Shown: positions 13,801 through 26,180, counted from the first letter of the stretch. The stretch: 64,000 nt of DNA from Patagioenas fasciata (GCF_037038585.1 NC_092523.1:30385501-30449500); one strand, 5' to 3'. A program made the numbers and translations. Notes: a model not told the origin generated them from the sequence alone.

Positions 13801-16800
13801 CTGTTGCTGCTGCCTTTGGCCAAAGTGTTGTCACTCTTTAAGGAACTGTACTGATGCTTACTGCAGAGTCTGGTCTTAACAACATGCCTGTGCTTGCTGC
13901 TTGTTGCATCCTTGACTCACTACAGTGTTTTTTCTTTGAGCTTTCTGTGTTTTTAGGCTTGTTGTCCTTCTATTACTATGTAAGTTCTAGGGCTATTATA
14001 GCCAAGTTGGAGCTCTGGCTTGCCTGATTTTTCTCCTGTTTCCTTGTTGCTAGAAAGTCTTGTGGATCTTAAATCCTTATCTGATCTGATTTCTAACACC
14101 AAATGAAAATTAGAGACTCAATTTACTGGAGTTAGAATGAATACAAGAGTATTTCCCCCTCATTAAAACCTCTCTAATGTTCACCCTGGACAGTGCAGTC
14201 TTCACAACTGATGTATTTAATTTTAATTTGGAAGCCTGGTTGGTAAACAGCTTGGATTAAAAACACATATGACAAAAAGAAACAAAGACAAAAGTAGAGC
14301 CCAGTTACCATCTCTGCTTCCTTGCTGGATTTTTTGTCTCTCTTAAAGCATGAGTACACAAAATATTCAGTAGAACTCCAAGCGAACTGTGACATAGAAA
14401 AGACAATGTGCAGATGGTGGAAAAGATATCTATTTCATTGATATTATACCCATGTTCAGAGGCTGCTTCTTCTCCTCTCTCCTCTTAATCTGCCTTTGAG
14501 TCTGCCAATCTGCCGTGGCCACTGCTATTTTTTTTCAAGGAAACCCTGCCTTTGACATTGATAGAATTATGATTTTTATCACATAGATTTCAGAAAAACA
14601 TGCTCAGCAATTGCAGTTTGCTTTACTGTTTGTTTTACTGTTTGATTATTTATCTGAAAATCTTTCCATTTAAATGGAAAAACAGACTCATAATTTGTCC
14701 AGCTGCTCAACCTTGTCAGCAGGGACATGCTCCAGGGATAAGCAGGGTTTAGCAGAGGTTAAAGGAGAACATTTGTACAAGAGCTACTTGTTTGTATATT
14801 AGTGACGTATTACAGGAAGATTCACTTCAGGCAGGAGCTAAGTGTGGGCTTGATACATCAGCTGATCTCTGACAATAAGCTCCAGTCTAAACTGGATCTC
14901 TTGATCTTTCAAGGTTCATCAACTTCTGGAACAGTATTTATTGCTTTTGAAATGTTTGAGTAAATACTTACACTGATAAAGATTTAATGGAGGAAGTCCG
15001 GTATTCATAGCCTTTTTTTTTGACCTTGAGCAAAGTGTAGTTGAACTACAATGTTAGGTTTTAGTACCCTGACAGCTTCCTCAGAAATACACTTTCTTTG
15101 GCGTAAGCACTTAAAACATAACCTGTGTCAGTTATGTCTTGCATATTAGCTGCTAGCACAGCATGTGATATAATGAAACCCAGAGCATATCTGAATTAAA
15201 CTTGGCATTGCTGCAGGAAAGAGCCGGTTAATGTCCTTGTGTAATGCTTATGTAATAGATTAGATTCTGTGCCTGACTATTCTAGTTGTCTCTGGTGGTA
15301 TATATAAAGCTTGCCACCTTGCTAGTACTCAATTAGCTCATTCACCATGAGTAAACTAGTTTTCTAGCATATAGGAGGAAAGCACTTCCAATCCTCTAAT
15401 TGGTTTATGCGTATAATCTTTTCCACACACCAACAAGTGCAAAACTTGACTAGCTAATAGAATCAGATAAAGTGAGAGGGAGAAAAAAGATAAAGATCTA
15501 AACTCCAGCTCTAAGTTCAACTTGTACAGTAATAGCACCATTTATTGCCCCTTCAGTTCCTTTTGATTACTTGAGACAACAGGTAAACATTAATATAAAT
15601 GAAAAGGGATTGCAGGCACCTGATGGATAGAAATGTTTGAGTTTTGTAATATACAGTTACTGTCAAACTCTCAAACCAGCTTTGTGGTGTATATATTATG
15701 TAAATGTTCTACATATTTTCTTTATAATGTTTTTAAAAGATGCAAATAGGCTTTAGTTATTATTTGTTATCAGTTTTTAATAGGAAAATGTACATTTTAT
15801 AAAACTTAGATTATAAAACTGATAAAAGAGGAAATTCTATTTTCAGAAAGCATATTTAGAGATACCATGGCGATGTTCAGTTCAGGGTCATTGAGAAATT
15901 ATGCTGTGTGTTCTCTTTTATGGCATAGAAGATGACCTTTTAGGGTTTTTCATCTGAAAAATCAAGATGATATGTTTAGTGGGCGTACTGAGCAGGGGCG
16001 CTTGAAATAGACTTTCTTCAAGCCTTTGACTGTGGTTGTTGTCAGGACAGAACCAAGGTGGTGCTGGGTCTTTGTTGGTTGTTTGGTTCCTCACAGGACA
16101 GGAGCTGTGAATGTCAGAAGCAGAAGCACAGTGTGTGACAAGGAATGTCATCCTGAGATTTGACATATACTTTCCAGGCCTCGGCAGCTTCTGCAGCCTG
16201 TTTTACTAGTCTTTATGACAGAAAAAAAGGCAGCAATGCCTGTTCTAGAGTTAACCAGGACTATGGTGATGTTCCGCTTTGAATTTTGTTATGCAGCCCC
16301 TTGCCTGACTTCGCACTCATTCAGAGTCTTACCATGAATACAACTTTGGAAATTCTTGCTCTGAAGTATTAGCCCTTCAATACTAAGGAAAACTTGTATG
16401 TATTGGAAAGCTGTCAGTAACATCTATTTCATATTTCGCTTTGTTCATTTTAAAAGGTCCTTAAACCAGCAGTCTTCTTGTGAGTTGAGGTGTTTTATAG
16501 ATATTTTGCATCTAAATGTACATCTTCTAGCCTGCTAATCTCATAACACATGTTCATAAATCTATTTTACTCATAAGCATAGCAAATAATATAGTTTTTA
16601 GTTTCAGAACCTGTTTGAGAGTAAATATTAACTGAAGGCTTAATTCTCCTACCAGCATTTAAGCAGCTCCTTGCCACATGCAGAAGAGCAAATTATTTCA
16701 CTGAAGACTTTTGATGGTCTTTCTTATTTAATAATCATTGAAATTTGAAAAATTGCACAAAGATGCAATCGAAAAGCTTTATGTAGGAAATCAGGGGTAT

Positions 16801-16939
16801 GGTTTCACTTGACATGCAATTTTCACTCCTAGTGAACTTCAAGAGAATAACTCCAAAAATAGATTGAATTACTAAAAAAATGGCCTGATCAAAGAAAAGA
16901 TGTAGTTTCCTGTTGGAAAATGACTGGGTACACTTGCAT
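10853..16939. other. AT-rich non-coding DNA without recognised genes
   Basis: I found no supported genes or repeat families. A short TTTTG run sits near 12363-12384. A 118-codon frame at 12608-12964 (+) is rich in Ile, Leu and Phe, as expected from AT-rich DNA, and matches nothing I recognise. Confidence 0.5.
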
Positions 16940-17300
16940 TCTGCCAAAAGCTTTGTTCTGTGCCAGTGAACCTCTGTTCAATGGGCAATAACTTTTCCGC
17001 ACAGGCAATTTATGTAACTGCTCCTCAATACAGCCAGTGTGACTCTGTGAAAGGAAGCATCTTCTGGGTATTCTCTGGCTGGGCACCCAGTTGTGCCTGC
17101 TACTTGATAATAATGAAGTATCATATTGTTTGCCTGTTCCTCTGAACCTCTTTAGTCCTATATAACCCCAGAAACATTCATCAAAGAAGCTGGTGTGTTT
17201 CTTCTCCCCAGGCACTCTGAGTCTGTGAGGCAGAAAAGAATGGCACCTTGTAGCGTCTCCTGGTACAGACTCAGTCAGAACAAATAAATCTCTGAGAGTG
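16940..17300 (+). promoter_or_regulatory. Possible LTR-like promoter and poly(A) module
   Basis: A TATA-like element TATATAAC lies at 17159-17166, and AATAAA lies at 17283-17288, about 120 bp downstream. The interval is less AT-rich than its flanks. This spacing fits the U3-R-U5 layout of a retroviral LTR. I could not find convincing TG...CA ends or a target-site duplication, so the element class is inference. A 138-codon minus-strand frame with a genuine ATG (16889-17305) overlaps it. Its translation matches no family I recognise and is probably chance. Confidence 0.25.
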
Positions 17301-17979
17301 TCCATCCTCTCTCAAAATGCAGCTGTAAATATTTTCTTTTCCACAGAATGATGACTGAAAATGGTGATGACCTTAAAGCATTCCTCTGACCATGCTCTAT
17401 TGCTGAGGCTCTGACTCTGTCCTGTGGTTCAGAGTGCAGGAATTCCTCGGGCAGGAGTAGTGAGGCTGGTGTGTGTAAGCACAGGGAAGGGGAGTGGAGC
17501 TGACCTGCAATATGCCAAAGAGTTAAGAAATTTGTAGTCTTCAGAAAGAAAACTCTGAAATGACTGGTCAAGATGGGCTTTCTAGATGTGAAAAGGGCTT
17601 GAAAATTGGAAAAAGCACCGTGGATTTACAGTGGACTGCTGCTGTAAGTTTTCTTCAGCATGGTGTTACGGCCTCAGAAGAGCATTCATCCATGAAGTTG
17701 GAATTATGTTCCAAGTTTCAAAATGCTAAATTTCTGGTTTTGTACAAATATCTTACTTCACCAATATTTATTTGTAGTTCAAATCTCAGAAAAGCTGATT
17801 ATTGGGTTTTACTTCAGTCAAGAAACTACACATCCTATTTTCATATTTTGTTTTGCTGTATAAGAGCAACTTGGACATTTTACACATCATCTGTGTGATT
17901 ATAAACCCAGGTCACATGACTGGACCTAGGTTTCTATAGAAAGTTGCCATCCTACCTTATTTTGTCATTAGTTTTTTAT
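17301..17979. other. Non-coding DNA, nothing recognised
   Basis: Frames of 98 (minus) and 112 (+) codons are present. They are not recognisable and have no supporting gene context. Confidence 0.5.
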
Positions 17980-18520
17980 GTGTTCTCAATTAATGCAAGT
18001 GTCAGAGAGCAGCGAAGGCCAGTGGCTCTGCAATGGAAGGTGACCCAGAAGCCAAGAATGGTGACAGGGCCAGCAGGGAGAAACGCCTCACTGGCCAGTG
18101 CAGGACTAGGGTGCCTGGGAGAGGTGAGCAGGATAGGCCTGGTCAGGGCACCCAGGATAAGGCACAGCCCAGCAAACACCAGGCAAGTCCACAGTGATGA
18201 GGCAGGGCTGAGGCCAGGCCAGGGCATCAGCCTGCGTGTCAGGGTCTGAGCCAACACGGCTGCTGGCCAAGCATGGGGATGGCTGCAGCACAGCGGGATT
18301 CATGCGGGAGACAAGTGTAGTGGCTCAGCTTAAGAGCAGTTGGCATGAGAAAGCAGAGTCAGCCCTGGTGAGTCCTCCCTGTGATGCTTCTGAAGGTCTC
18401 CATCCATGGTCACCAGCAGGAGGGAGACCTCCCTCAACTGCACTATCTCTAAGCTGGCCCTGAGCCCTGGCAGCCAAGCCTCTGGGCAGGGTTATGCTCC
18501 CAGGACCTACACAGGGAGAT
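17980..18520. other. GC-richer patch of unknown origin
   Basis: About 540 bp of clearly higher G+C than the surrounding DNA, rich in CAGG, GGCC and CCAG words but with few CpGs. It carries overlapping 60-100-codon frames on both strands, which is expected where stop codons are scarce. I recognise no protein domain. The compositional edges are fairly sharp, so it could be an inserted repeat (a diverged retroelement piece), an old exon or pseudogene, or a decayed CpG island. No terminal repeats or tail were found. Confidence 0.3.
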
Positions 18521-21060
18521 ATAAATGTGTCTCTAGTAGAACATTTACAGTGATGAACATGTGTTTCTGTGCATTGTTCAAACCTCATCCCTAGTTAGCA
18601 GTTTCCAACCCTGAATCTATGCTCAGTTCGTAAGTCTGCCAAAGGTTCAGGTAACTTTCTGGATGACACAGAGTATGTTTGTCACTCTGGCAGAATGCTC
18701 AGGAGAAAAATAAACTCTTGGGTGATTAGGAGTTAATTTCTGCTGACAGATACAGCAGAAGCTATTTGATAGGCTGATTCAGTTTTCTGCAACTTGTTAG
18801 TCCAAAGCTGTCTACAGAATCTGACATTTTATGTGTTAGCAACTGAAGAGTTTGATAGAAATGATCCACCATTATGCAGTCATTTACATCCAATAATATG
18901 GAAAGGTTAAATATTCTCCTGCAGTGCAAAAGTGAATCATGAGACTTGCTTTAAGGTCACTCATTGCTTTATCTGATACTACCGCACAATATATTGCAAA
19001 CCGGATTGATCCTCAAACACATTCATCTTTTGTAACGCTTGTCATGAAGAAGAGGTCAGATGGATTTTATGAGCCTGTATTCTGCCAACCATTGTGAAGA
19101 TCTCTCAAAACTGACAGAAACTTTTTTGGAGTGCCAAATCTTTTTGAAAGGCTCCTCATCCTCTCATATTGTCATAGTTAATCTCTATTTATCATAGTTA
19201 GCAGATATTCTTTCAAGAATGCATGGTGTAGTATCTAACAAGAAAAAAATGTTAAAATATATTACACTATATTTAAATATTCCATTTAAATCATTACTAG
19301 CAAAAAATAAAAATAAGTTTGCAAGTGTATGATTCAGACACTTCTGTGGCAATGCTCTCATATGATACAGGAAAGGACGACAACAGCTTTCTGTTTGTGT
19401 TTTTTTTTTTTTTTTAATCTTACATTATCACATCACTTTCATTTACAGACATTTGTTTGGGTGGAAGTCAAAATAAAAAGTCTGAGCTCTCCTTTGTTTT
19501 GTGTGTGTACCCTGAAGAAAGAAATTGGCATCCATTAAATTTTTCAAGAGTCCTGAGAAGAAAAGGCTTTTATGAGGAGAAGACAAAAATACCAACTGTG
19601 GGAAAAAGAATATTTATTGCTTGTGACAGAGATTTGCTTGAGATTCTTTGTTGAATCCCAAGGAAGAACTTCAAGCAAAGTCCTATATACTATGAATACA
19701 AAGCAATAGAAATCTGAGGTATGGTAGATCTTATGAAAAGGCAGTCTTCCTCTTAAAAAGTACATACTTCAAAATTAAAACGGTTACTTACTGTAAACCA
19801 GTTAAAAATGCTGTATTTGAATGAAAGTTTCCAAGTAGCTACAACAAGGAAAAAAAAGGAAGTTTACCAATTAATTGTTTTGCTCTGCTCTTGCACTTCC
19901 TCCATATCCTCCTCTTACCATGTGCAAATGCTAGAAAATGGGAATGAGTATGTGAAATGAGCAGTGGCCCAGTCTCATGGAGGTTTCAAAATCTAGTTCC
20001 AGATTGCTCTGGGGCTAACCATCATTAGATTTGTGGTGACTGAGATAGGATAATTTAAGTATTTGTAGATATGTAAGGCCCTGTGCACACTTGGTGTCTT
20101 GCAGCTAAAGGATCAAATCAAGTGGTTTACTTTTCTAATGTAAGTAGTTGAATGGATTTTCAGTTTAACACATATTTATGGTTTATCTTGGTTAACAGAA
20201 AATCTGTAGAGTTACCAGCAAACTATAACTATGGCAACACATGTGGAGAAACAGAACAATTTCTTTTCAAGGTGCAATAGACAAATAAGTCTCAAGAATT
20301 TCTTCCACTACTGATACTCTGTTCAAAAGTCAGAACAGTTAACGTGTGATATCTGAAATATTTTGCAGTTTCATTACTATGAAATTAATACAATGGGGAA
20401 TCAGAAAATAGTTAACAGTGAAAGTTAGACAAGTTTGTGATTTAGAGAAATAGCTTTCAAAAGATTCGGTGAAATAAGTGTAATAACAGGAGATGGCTCC
20501 TTGCTATGTATATGGTTGAAAACCAATGAAAACTGATAGTTAAATTAGTGCCAGCATGGCAGTAATTATATTTTTAATAGCAATTAGCTGTTAAATGTCC
20601 ACAAATTCCAAGTTATTTTCATGATAATTACAACAATGTATATACACTTTTCACTGCATACAGTGGAAAGGTCCACCTTCAAAAATAAAATCAATTTGTC
20701 ATTGAATTGCTGTAGTGAGGCTGACAAAACTTTAACCCTATGTTTCTTTGCAAAATTTAAAGCTGTGTCAATGATTGTTGTCCTTATTTATCACGGTTCT
20801 GACCTCCTCTTTCAGAGGTGTTTTTCCTCCACTGAAATGTATGTTCTGTATGACCTGGGTCTGTTCGATGAATTGACATGGAGGACAAAGAACCTGCAGC
20901 TCTATCTGCTGGTCATGAGCACTAGAAATCCTTTGACACTTCATTACAGTTTTGCATGTTTTCAAACAAAATATTTCTTCTGTTCCCTTTTCTGTGGAGG
21001 TTATTTTATTTATTTATTTTTTTCCTTTTTTTTCTTTTTTTTTTTTTATATCACTGAGAA
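18521..21060. other. AT-rich non-coding DNA with T-rich runs
   Basis: It holds a T16 run at 19400-19415 and a T-rich stretch at about 21001-21047. A 152-codon ATG frame at 20621-21079 (+) ends in a Phe-rich tail encoded by the T-rich stretch and has no recognisable domain. I regard it as chance. Confidence 0.55.
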
Positions 21061-22450
21061 AACAAGAGTCTCACTGTAGTGCCTGACAACTCTTCTGTAG
21101 CTACAGCTCTTGGTGGTCTGTTTCCCAACTTGTTGTGACTTCTTTCTTAGAATGAGTCATAAGGACCAGGCCAGAGTCCAGGTCAGTGGATTGAATAAAT
21201 CCTTCCACTAGAGGAGAGAAAGCATGATGTCTCAAGTGGGGACATTCTACTGTTTCGTAACTGCTACCTCTGAGCACTCCCTGCACAATCAGCCCTTGCC
21301 AGCTTTGGGCATGAGCCTCAGCTTACCCAGACCTCAGGGAAAAATAGGACCACTAAAGGCTTATCATTCATAGCTGCTACTGTGGTGGAACTGCTCCTTC
21401 TCTTCAGGAACTTCTCCCAGCCAGCTAGCAGGGTCTCCCACCAGGGCTGAGGGATGTACAGCTTTCCTGCAGGAAGTAAGAAGGGCTGCCCACCTGTACA
21501 AGTAGTAAGTGTTTGATTGGTCTGCTGAGCAGCATCAAGGGTCAACAACATGTTCATGATGAGTAATCCTCACTTAGCTGAAGAGGATCATGCAAATCCT
21601 ATGGGAAACTAACCCTTCTGAAGAGAACAAATCAGCTCTTTTTAGCAACTGAGCTAAACCAGTTCAGGCTGTTCATGATGTGGCAGGCTAAGCCAGATAT
21701 CAGTGAGCACCAAGCAGTGGGACAAAAGGACATTATCATCTCAACAGTTGGGTGGAGTAGAGATGGAGGAGGCAAAGGGAGGCCTGCAGATAAGTTTAGA
21801 GACAGTAGCTAATTCAACATCCCTACAGAACTGATTGTTGAGAAGAAGGTGGGGCATGCAGGTCTTACAGGAGATCCCACAGTCACAAGCAGTAGCTTTT
21901 CTTATGCCACAAGTCTCTAAGCCTCTTTGCAGCCTCTGATGTTAGGATTCCTGGGATGAAAGTGTGCAATCCCATCATGGCATCCTGAGGAACTGAACCT
22001 GCTTTCTTCAGGATATATACTGCAGTCAGGTGGAGGGGTAAGTATTTCTTCACTTGTCTCTGAACACACAGTGTCCAAAGGATAGCCAAAGCAGGTAGGC
22101 CTCTCTTCTCAGGCGTGTTCTCCAAATGATGAGTGCCATAAAGCCCAGAAACATGCCGAGCTCAACTTTTCTATCCTTCTTTGTGTTGTGTCTCACTGCA
22201 CTCACCTAGGTCTGCTCTCCAATTCCTGCCTGGTCTGCTAACCCTGCTGTACCTAGTCGAGTCTTCATGTTTTTCCCGATAGTCCCACTGTGTTTCACTA
22301 CTGGAATTTTGGACCTTGTCTGTGTTTGAAGTCAAAAGCTTGCACCTAACTAATTGTTCTGCCTGACTGTTATCCCTGTGGCCTGGGCAACCCTGTAAAG
22401 GACAGTGGCTTTTGTACTTCTGGGTGAGCCTCATTTCTCTTTTGAGGACT
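21061..22450. other. Moderately GC-richer non-coding block, unrecognised
   Basis: Base composition is more balanced than the flanks, and several minus-strand frames of 60-87 codons occur (for example 21318-21557, 21883-22125, 22171-22434). None has a recognisable domain or a shared frame that would suggest one broken gene. No transposon ends or tail are seen. An old unrecognised repeat or unique DNA are both possible. Confidence 0.35.
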
Positions 22451-23407
22451 TTGATTAAGATCTGCTTTCTGGAGTACCTGTTGCCTCTTTGCCTAGGAAG
22501 ACTTGGTTAAGAATTATGGGAATGAGTCAAAACAGTGTTTGAGAAGAGGATCAATATCTAAGACACAGAGGGCATAAATGTGTGACATGTGAGTGAGGGA
22601 GCTTGGCTTTTGGGCTTCTTTTTTGTTTTGTTGCACTTGTCAGTAGGGGCTTTTGCTGTGACTTCAGCGTCCATTCAAATAAGTAACTTAGAATTCAAGT
22701 GTTTTATGTATTTGCTAAAATTTTTAGTCTGTTGCAATGAATTTGTAGTCCATATGTAAGAAAATAGCCTTAATCACACATTGAAAATAAATCAGTTTTA
22801 GATTCAGCAATTCAGATATACTATGGAAGGGCCAAGACAGGTTTGCAGTACAAATGAAAAGTTTCTATTAGGGTGGTTTAGCTTGATAGTGATTAAAATA
22901 TTACAAACTTGTAGAAATGCGTACAAGTGACACACTTTTCCTATGTGTTTCAAAATAAGTCAAAATTGTATATAGGTTTTTCCTGGAATTTAAACAATAA
23001 GATGTTTAATTTTGTGGGTTTTATGTACCTGTACTGAAACAAGATACACTATGTATTTTACTGATACCATTACATTTTAAAATAATGGCTACTGAATCAG
23101 CTGAACCTTCTGAGAAATCTGTATGTTGCCCCAGCTCCCCTGGAGCCTGCCCTCTTATCAAATCTAGCTCCCTCTCTTGTGGAGGAGTCCTGACCCATGT
23201 GTTTGGTTTGCAGAGTTAATAGGGACACAACAGAATAGCTTTCATGCAATTAGAAAGCATTTTGTGCAGGCATGTCCTTTTTCTCAGGAGGTGTTGCCTT
23301 GCAGTTGAAAACGTGACTTTCGCAGTGATGCTCAGAGCACTTGTACTTTATCTGATCATTTCAGGGTTAGTTTTGTTAGTCGAGGAAAAACAGTATAAAA
23401 GCTTTCA
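22451..23407. other. AT-rich non-coding DNA upstream of a CR1 copy
   Basis: No repeat family is recognised. The last 164 bp (from the ATG at 23244) form an open frame that runs into the CR1 copy; see the entry at 23244-23756. A TATA-like ATAAAAG lies at about 23394-23400. Confidence 0.5.
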
Positions 23408-23756
23408 GATCATCAAGGGAGTGGAGCATCTCCCTTATGAGGAAAGGCTGAGGGAGCTGGGTCTCTTTAGCTTGGAGAAGAGGAGGCTGAGGGGTGACCT
23501 CATAAATGTTTATAGTTATGTAAAGTGTGAGTGTCACGAGGATGGAGCCAGGCTCTTCTCGGTGACAACCAATGGTAGGACAAGGGGCAATGGATACAAA
23601 CTGAAACACAGGAAGTTCCACTTAAATATGAGAAGAAACTTCTTCACAGTGAGGGTGTCAGAACACGGGAACAGGCTGCCCAGGGAGGTTGTGGAGTCTC
23701 CTTCTCTGGAGACATTCAAAACCCGCCTGGACGCCTTCCTGTGTAACCTCATCTAG
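23244..23756 (+). pseudogene. 170-codon open frame: unique start fused to CR1 ORF2 C-terminus
   Basis: The frame starts at a real ATG. Residues 1 to about 54 come from sequence upstream of the CR1 insertion. They include a hydrophobic stretch of about 18 residues (roughly 29-46, rich in Leu, Ile and Val) that would look like a membrane anchor if translated. From about residue 55 the protein is the C-terminal end of the CR1 reverse transcriptase, with the marks [38 protein letters not shown] and [27 protein letters not shown] (given here as separate blocks only to identify the family). The catalytic core of the enzyme is absent. The CR1 part has no stop or frameshift, which indicates a fairly young copy. 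In-frame joining is most likely coincidence. Expression is unknown. Confidence 0.45.
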
Positions 23757-23836
23757 GTGCTCCTGCTCCGGCAGGGGGATTGGACTAGGTGACCTCTTGA
23801 GGTCCTTTCCAATCCCTGACATTCTGTGATTCTGTG
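23408..23836 (+). mobile_element. CR1 LINE, 5'-truncated 3' end
   Basis: A retrotransposon fragment carrying the last ~115 codons of ORF2 (stop at 23754-23756) and the short CR1 3' UTR. It ends in two direct copies of ATTCTGTG (23821-23836), the diagnostic CR1 tail. The 3' UTR has the usual pattern GGACTAGGTGACCTC and GGTCCTTTCCAA. Severe 5' truncation is normal for CR1. The coding part is open throughout, so this is one of the best-preserved copies in the window. It is the same subfamily type as the copy at 41.3 kb, which also ends its protein in a CNL motif. No clear target-site duplication was found. Confidence 0.95.
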
Positions 23837-23940
23837 GACCAATCTGTGCGCTCACGCGTATTATGCATTTCCCGCTGGAACTGCAAAAAGAGAACGTACT
23901 CAAAGGGAAGGAGGGAGACTTACAGCGAACCGTAATGTGT

Positions 23941-24140
23941 TGATCCCGACAGTTACTGCATAGCAACGTCCGCGGTGCCGGGGGCGCTTCCCGAGTTCCC
24001 GGGCAGGTGCTGCCCCCTGCTGGCGCAGGGATGCGCTCGGTGCGGCCCGGGCCCTTCACCGGAGCCCACGGCAGCACGCGTGCCGCAACCCGGTGCCCCT
24101 CGGCCGGGAGGAGGTCCGGTTACACCTTCTGCTATTGGTT
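23941..24140. promoter_or_regulatory. Short CpG-dense patch, possible promoter or insulator
   Basis: By eye count there are about 21 CpG dinucleotides between 23941 and 24120, while kilobases on either side are nearly CpG-free. The patch holds a CTCF-type motif (24011-24023), an RFX-like half site (AGCAAC at 23962-23967) and, just downstream, an inverted CCAAT box (ATTGG, 24134-24138). Preserved CpGs imply that the patch is unmethylated in the germ line or recently derived. It is shorter than a typical CpG island. Frames through it on both strands look like by-products of few stop codons. A promoter of an unannotated RNA, an insulator, or a GC-rich repeat fragment are the alternatives. Confidence 0.5.
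24011..24023 (-). promoter_or_regulatory. CTCF core motif
   Basis: The + strand reads TGCCCCCTGCTGG, so the minus strand reads CCAGCAGGGGGCA. This matches the published 13-base CTCF core CCASYAGRKGGCR at every position. The flanks (GCG before, GCA after, minus strand) also agree reasonably with the longer matrix. The motif lies inside a CpG-dense patch. Occupancy cannot be told from sequence. Confidence 0.65.
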
Positions 24141-26180
24141 ACAGCGCATGTGATAAGCTTGAGGCAAACCTAAATGACCGAGAGGCAAGTGGGGTTTTCC
24201 GAAGTTGTGCAGCAAACAGAAGTATTTGTCTGAAGAACACTGGGACTCATTAACATCTGTCGTCTTGTCCGGCAACTGCCACGTTAGTATAGCTCTAAAG
24301 GAGTGCTTGAATTGAGGTTTTTTTAAGGTTTTGTTCCCTTTGTTGTTACAATGACTGCCTTTTTTTTTTTTTTTCTGGAGTAGTATATTTTAGGGCTAGT
24401 TATATTTCATTTGCAAAAGGCTTCTTATTGGAATCTGTCCATTTTAGTTATTTTCAAATATAAAATACCACTGTCAGTTAATATCTGTTTGGACAGTAGC
24501 AACAAGTCTACCACAGAGAAAAAGAATGCCAATCAGACCTGAGAAGGTTATTTCAGCTGTTGCAGAGACCTTCTTCTCCCGTCCAACTTACCCAGATGCC
24601 TCAGTCCCTCTGAACTCCAAAGTAAACAGATGAGCTTGAAATCATGTTCTGAAGGTCAACATGTTTTGAACCTCTCCAGTGAAAGTATTGCAAAATCAAG
24701 GCACATTTGGATTGAGCATTCTGCCAGCATCTCCCATTATCTGTAGGCTGAGTAAGATTTGGCTGGGCACTGGCCTCACTGCAGCACAACATCACTTAGA
24801 GACATTTTAGGCCTTCATTGCTTTTTAGAATCTTTTATTGAGATGCCTGTGGTTTAATATAAAGATGCACTTGCGTTTTACCTCAACATGTATGTGAGCT
24901 TTGTGGCTCTTTACTGCTTGTTTTCTAACCCATTTTAAGCTATTGCTTTTTATTTTATTTATTTATTTATTTATTTAGGAAAAAAAGCTTTGCTAAGCTA
25001 GGTTACAGACTACACAAATATGAAGTATTAGATATTGTAATTATTAACAGCCAGGTTTCGATTTGCAGCCTTAAGCTGTCTTCTACTTTATTGCATTAAA
25101 TGTTCCTGCTGTCTCGGAAGTCTCAGTGTCTGTCTCAGATTTCTCAATCATATCCTCTGCCTCAGTCAGGGGTTTATGTTACAAGCATCCAAAACTCTCT
25201 CTTGTTATGTGACTTGTTGTGGGACAAAACAGGTATGAAGATGAACAGTAGATTTTTCTGGAAACTAGGAAGGAATATTTCCACACAAGTAAAGATTTGG
25301 AAATCTAATTGCCTGCAGAGCGACTCTGTTTTCTCTGAAGCTTTGATCTAGTGAAGAGTGGAATGACAATAGAATCTAGCACAGATATCTCTCTGAGTGA
25401 ATCCTTTTCTTCTTTAAGGAGCTCATTGAGAGACTGAGGTTACCCTCCTTTATCTTTGTTTCTGGAAGCTAAATAAAGCAAAGGTGAAGGGTAGTGGCCA
25501 TATTATTGATTTTTTTCATTTAGTGGAAATAACATTTTCTGTTTCTACTGAAATGATCTTTTTGGTGTTATTTCAATGCGTCATTGACAGGGAGAGTTTA
25601 AAATTTTCTCAGTGAACGAGTAGGAGAGTTCAAGATAGAACTGGAATGGGAGCTGACTTATTACTCTCCAAAATAAATAGATCAGATTCTGGGTGTGATA
25701 ACCTGTTATATCTTGATCTAATATAAAAGACTTGATCTTTTGTACCCACACTGGGTGCTAATGACTTCAGTAGGACTTCTTAGACAGTTTTACAGCATGT
25801 CCTGATCTGGCTGGTGTAGAGAGGTGATAGGAAGGGGCACAGGACGGCTTTGCAGTCTCCTAGTGCTCACATTACCACAGGAGGGAGTGCATGTCACACC
25901 AGGCTGGGCCAGTGGGGGGAAAAAAAAATTATCAAGGTGCCCCCCCATATGTTTGGGCGTGGTTCTGGAGATGCTGAGTCTTGCAAATCACAAGGTGCAG
26001 ATAACAGACGCCATGGTTGGAAGACAGATATTGGTACGGAGGGTGTTTTGAATCAATTTATTTTGAAGACATACAGTCATATTTTTTTGTTGTTCAAAAA
26101 GCAGTGGAAGAGGCCACTCGCAAGCAAGTAAGAGACGTAAACGAGTGAAAGAAATACAAGCTCCTTGCTTTGGTTTGCCG
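24141..26180. other. AT-rich non-coding DNA with short simple repeats
   Basis: It holds a T15 run at 24360-24374 and a (TTTA)n microsatellite at about 24947-24976. Nothing else is recognised. Confidence 0.55.

Noticed and set aside
20621..21079. 152-codon ATG frame
   Set aside because: No recognisable domain. The C-terminal third is encoded by a T-rich run and there is no gene context.
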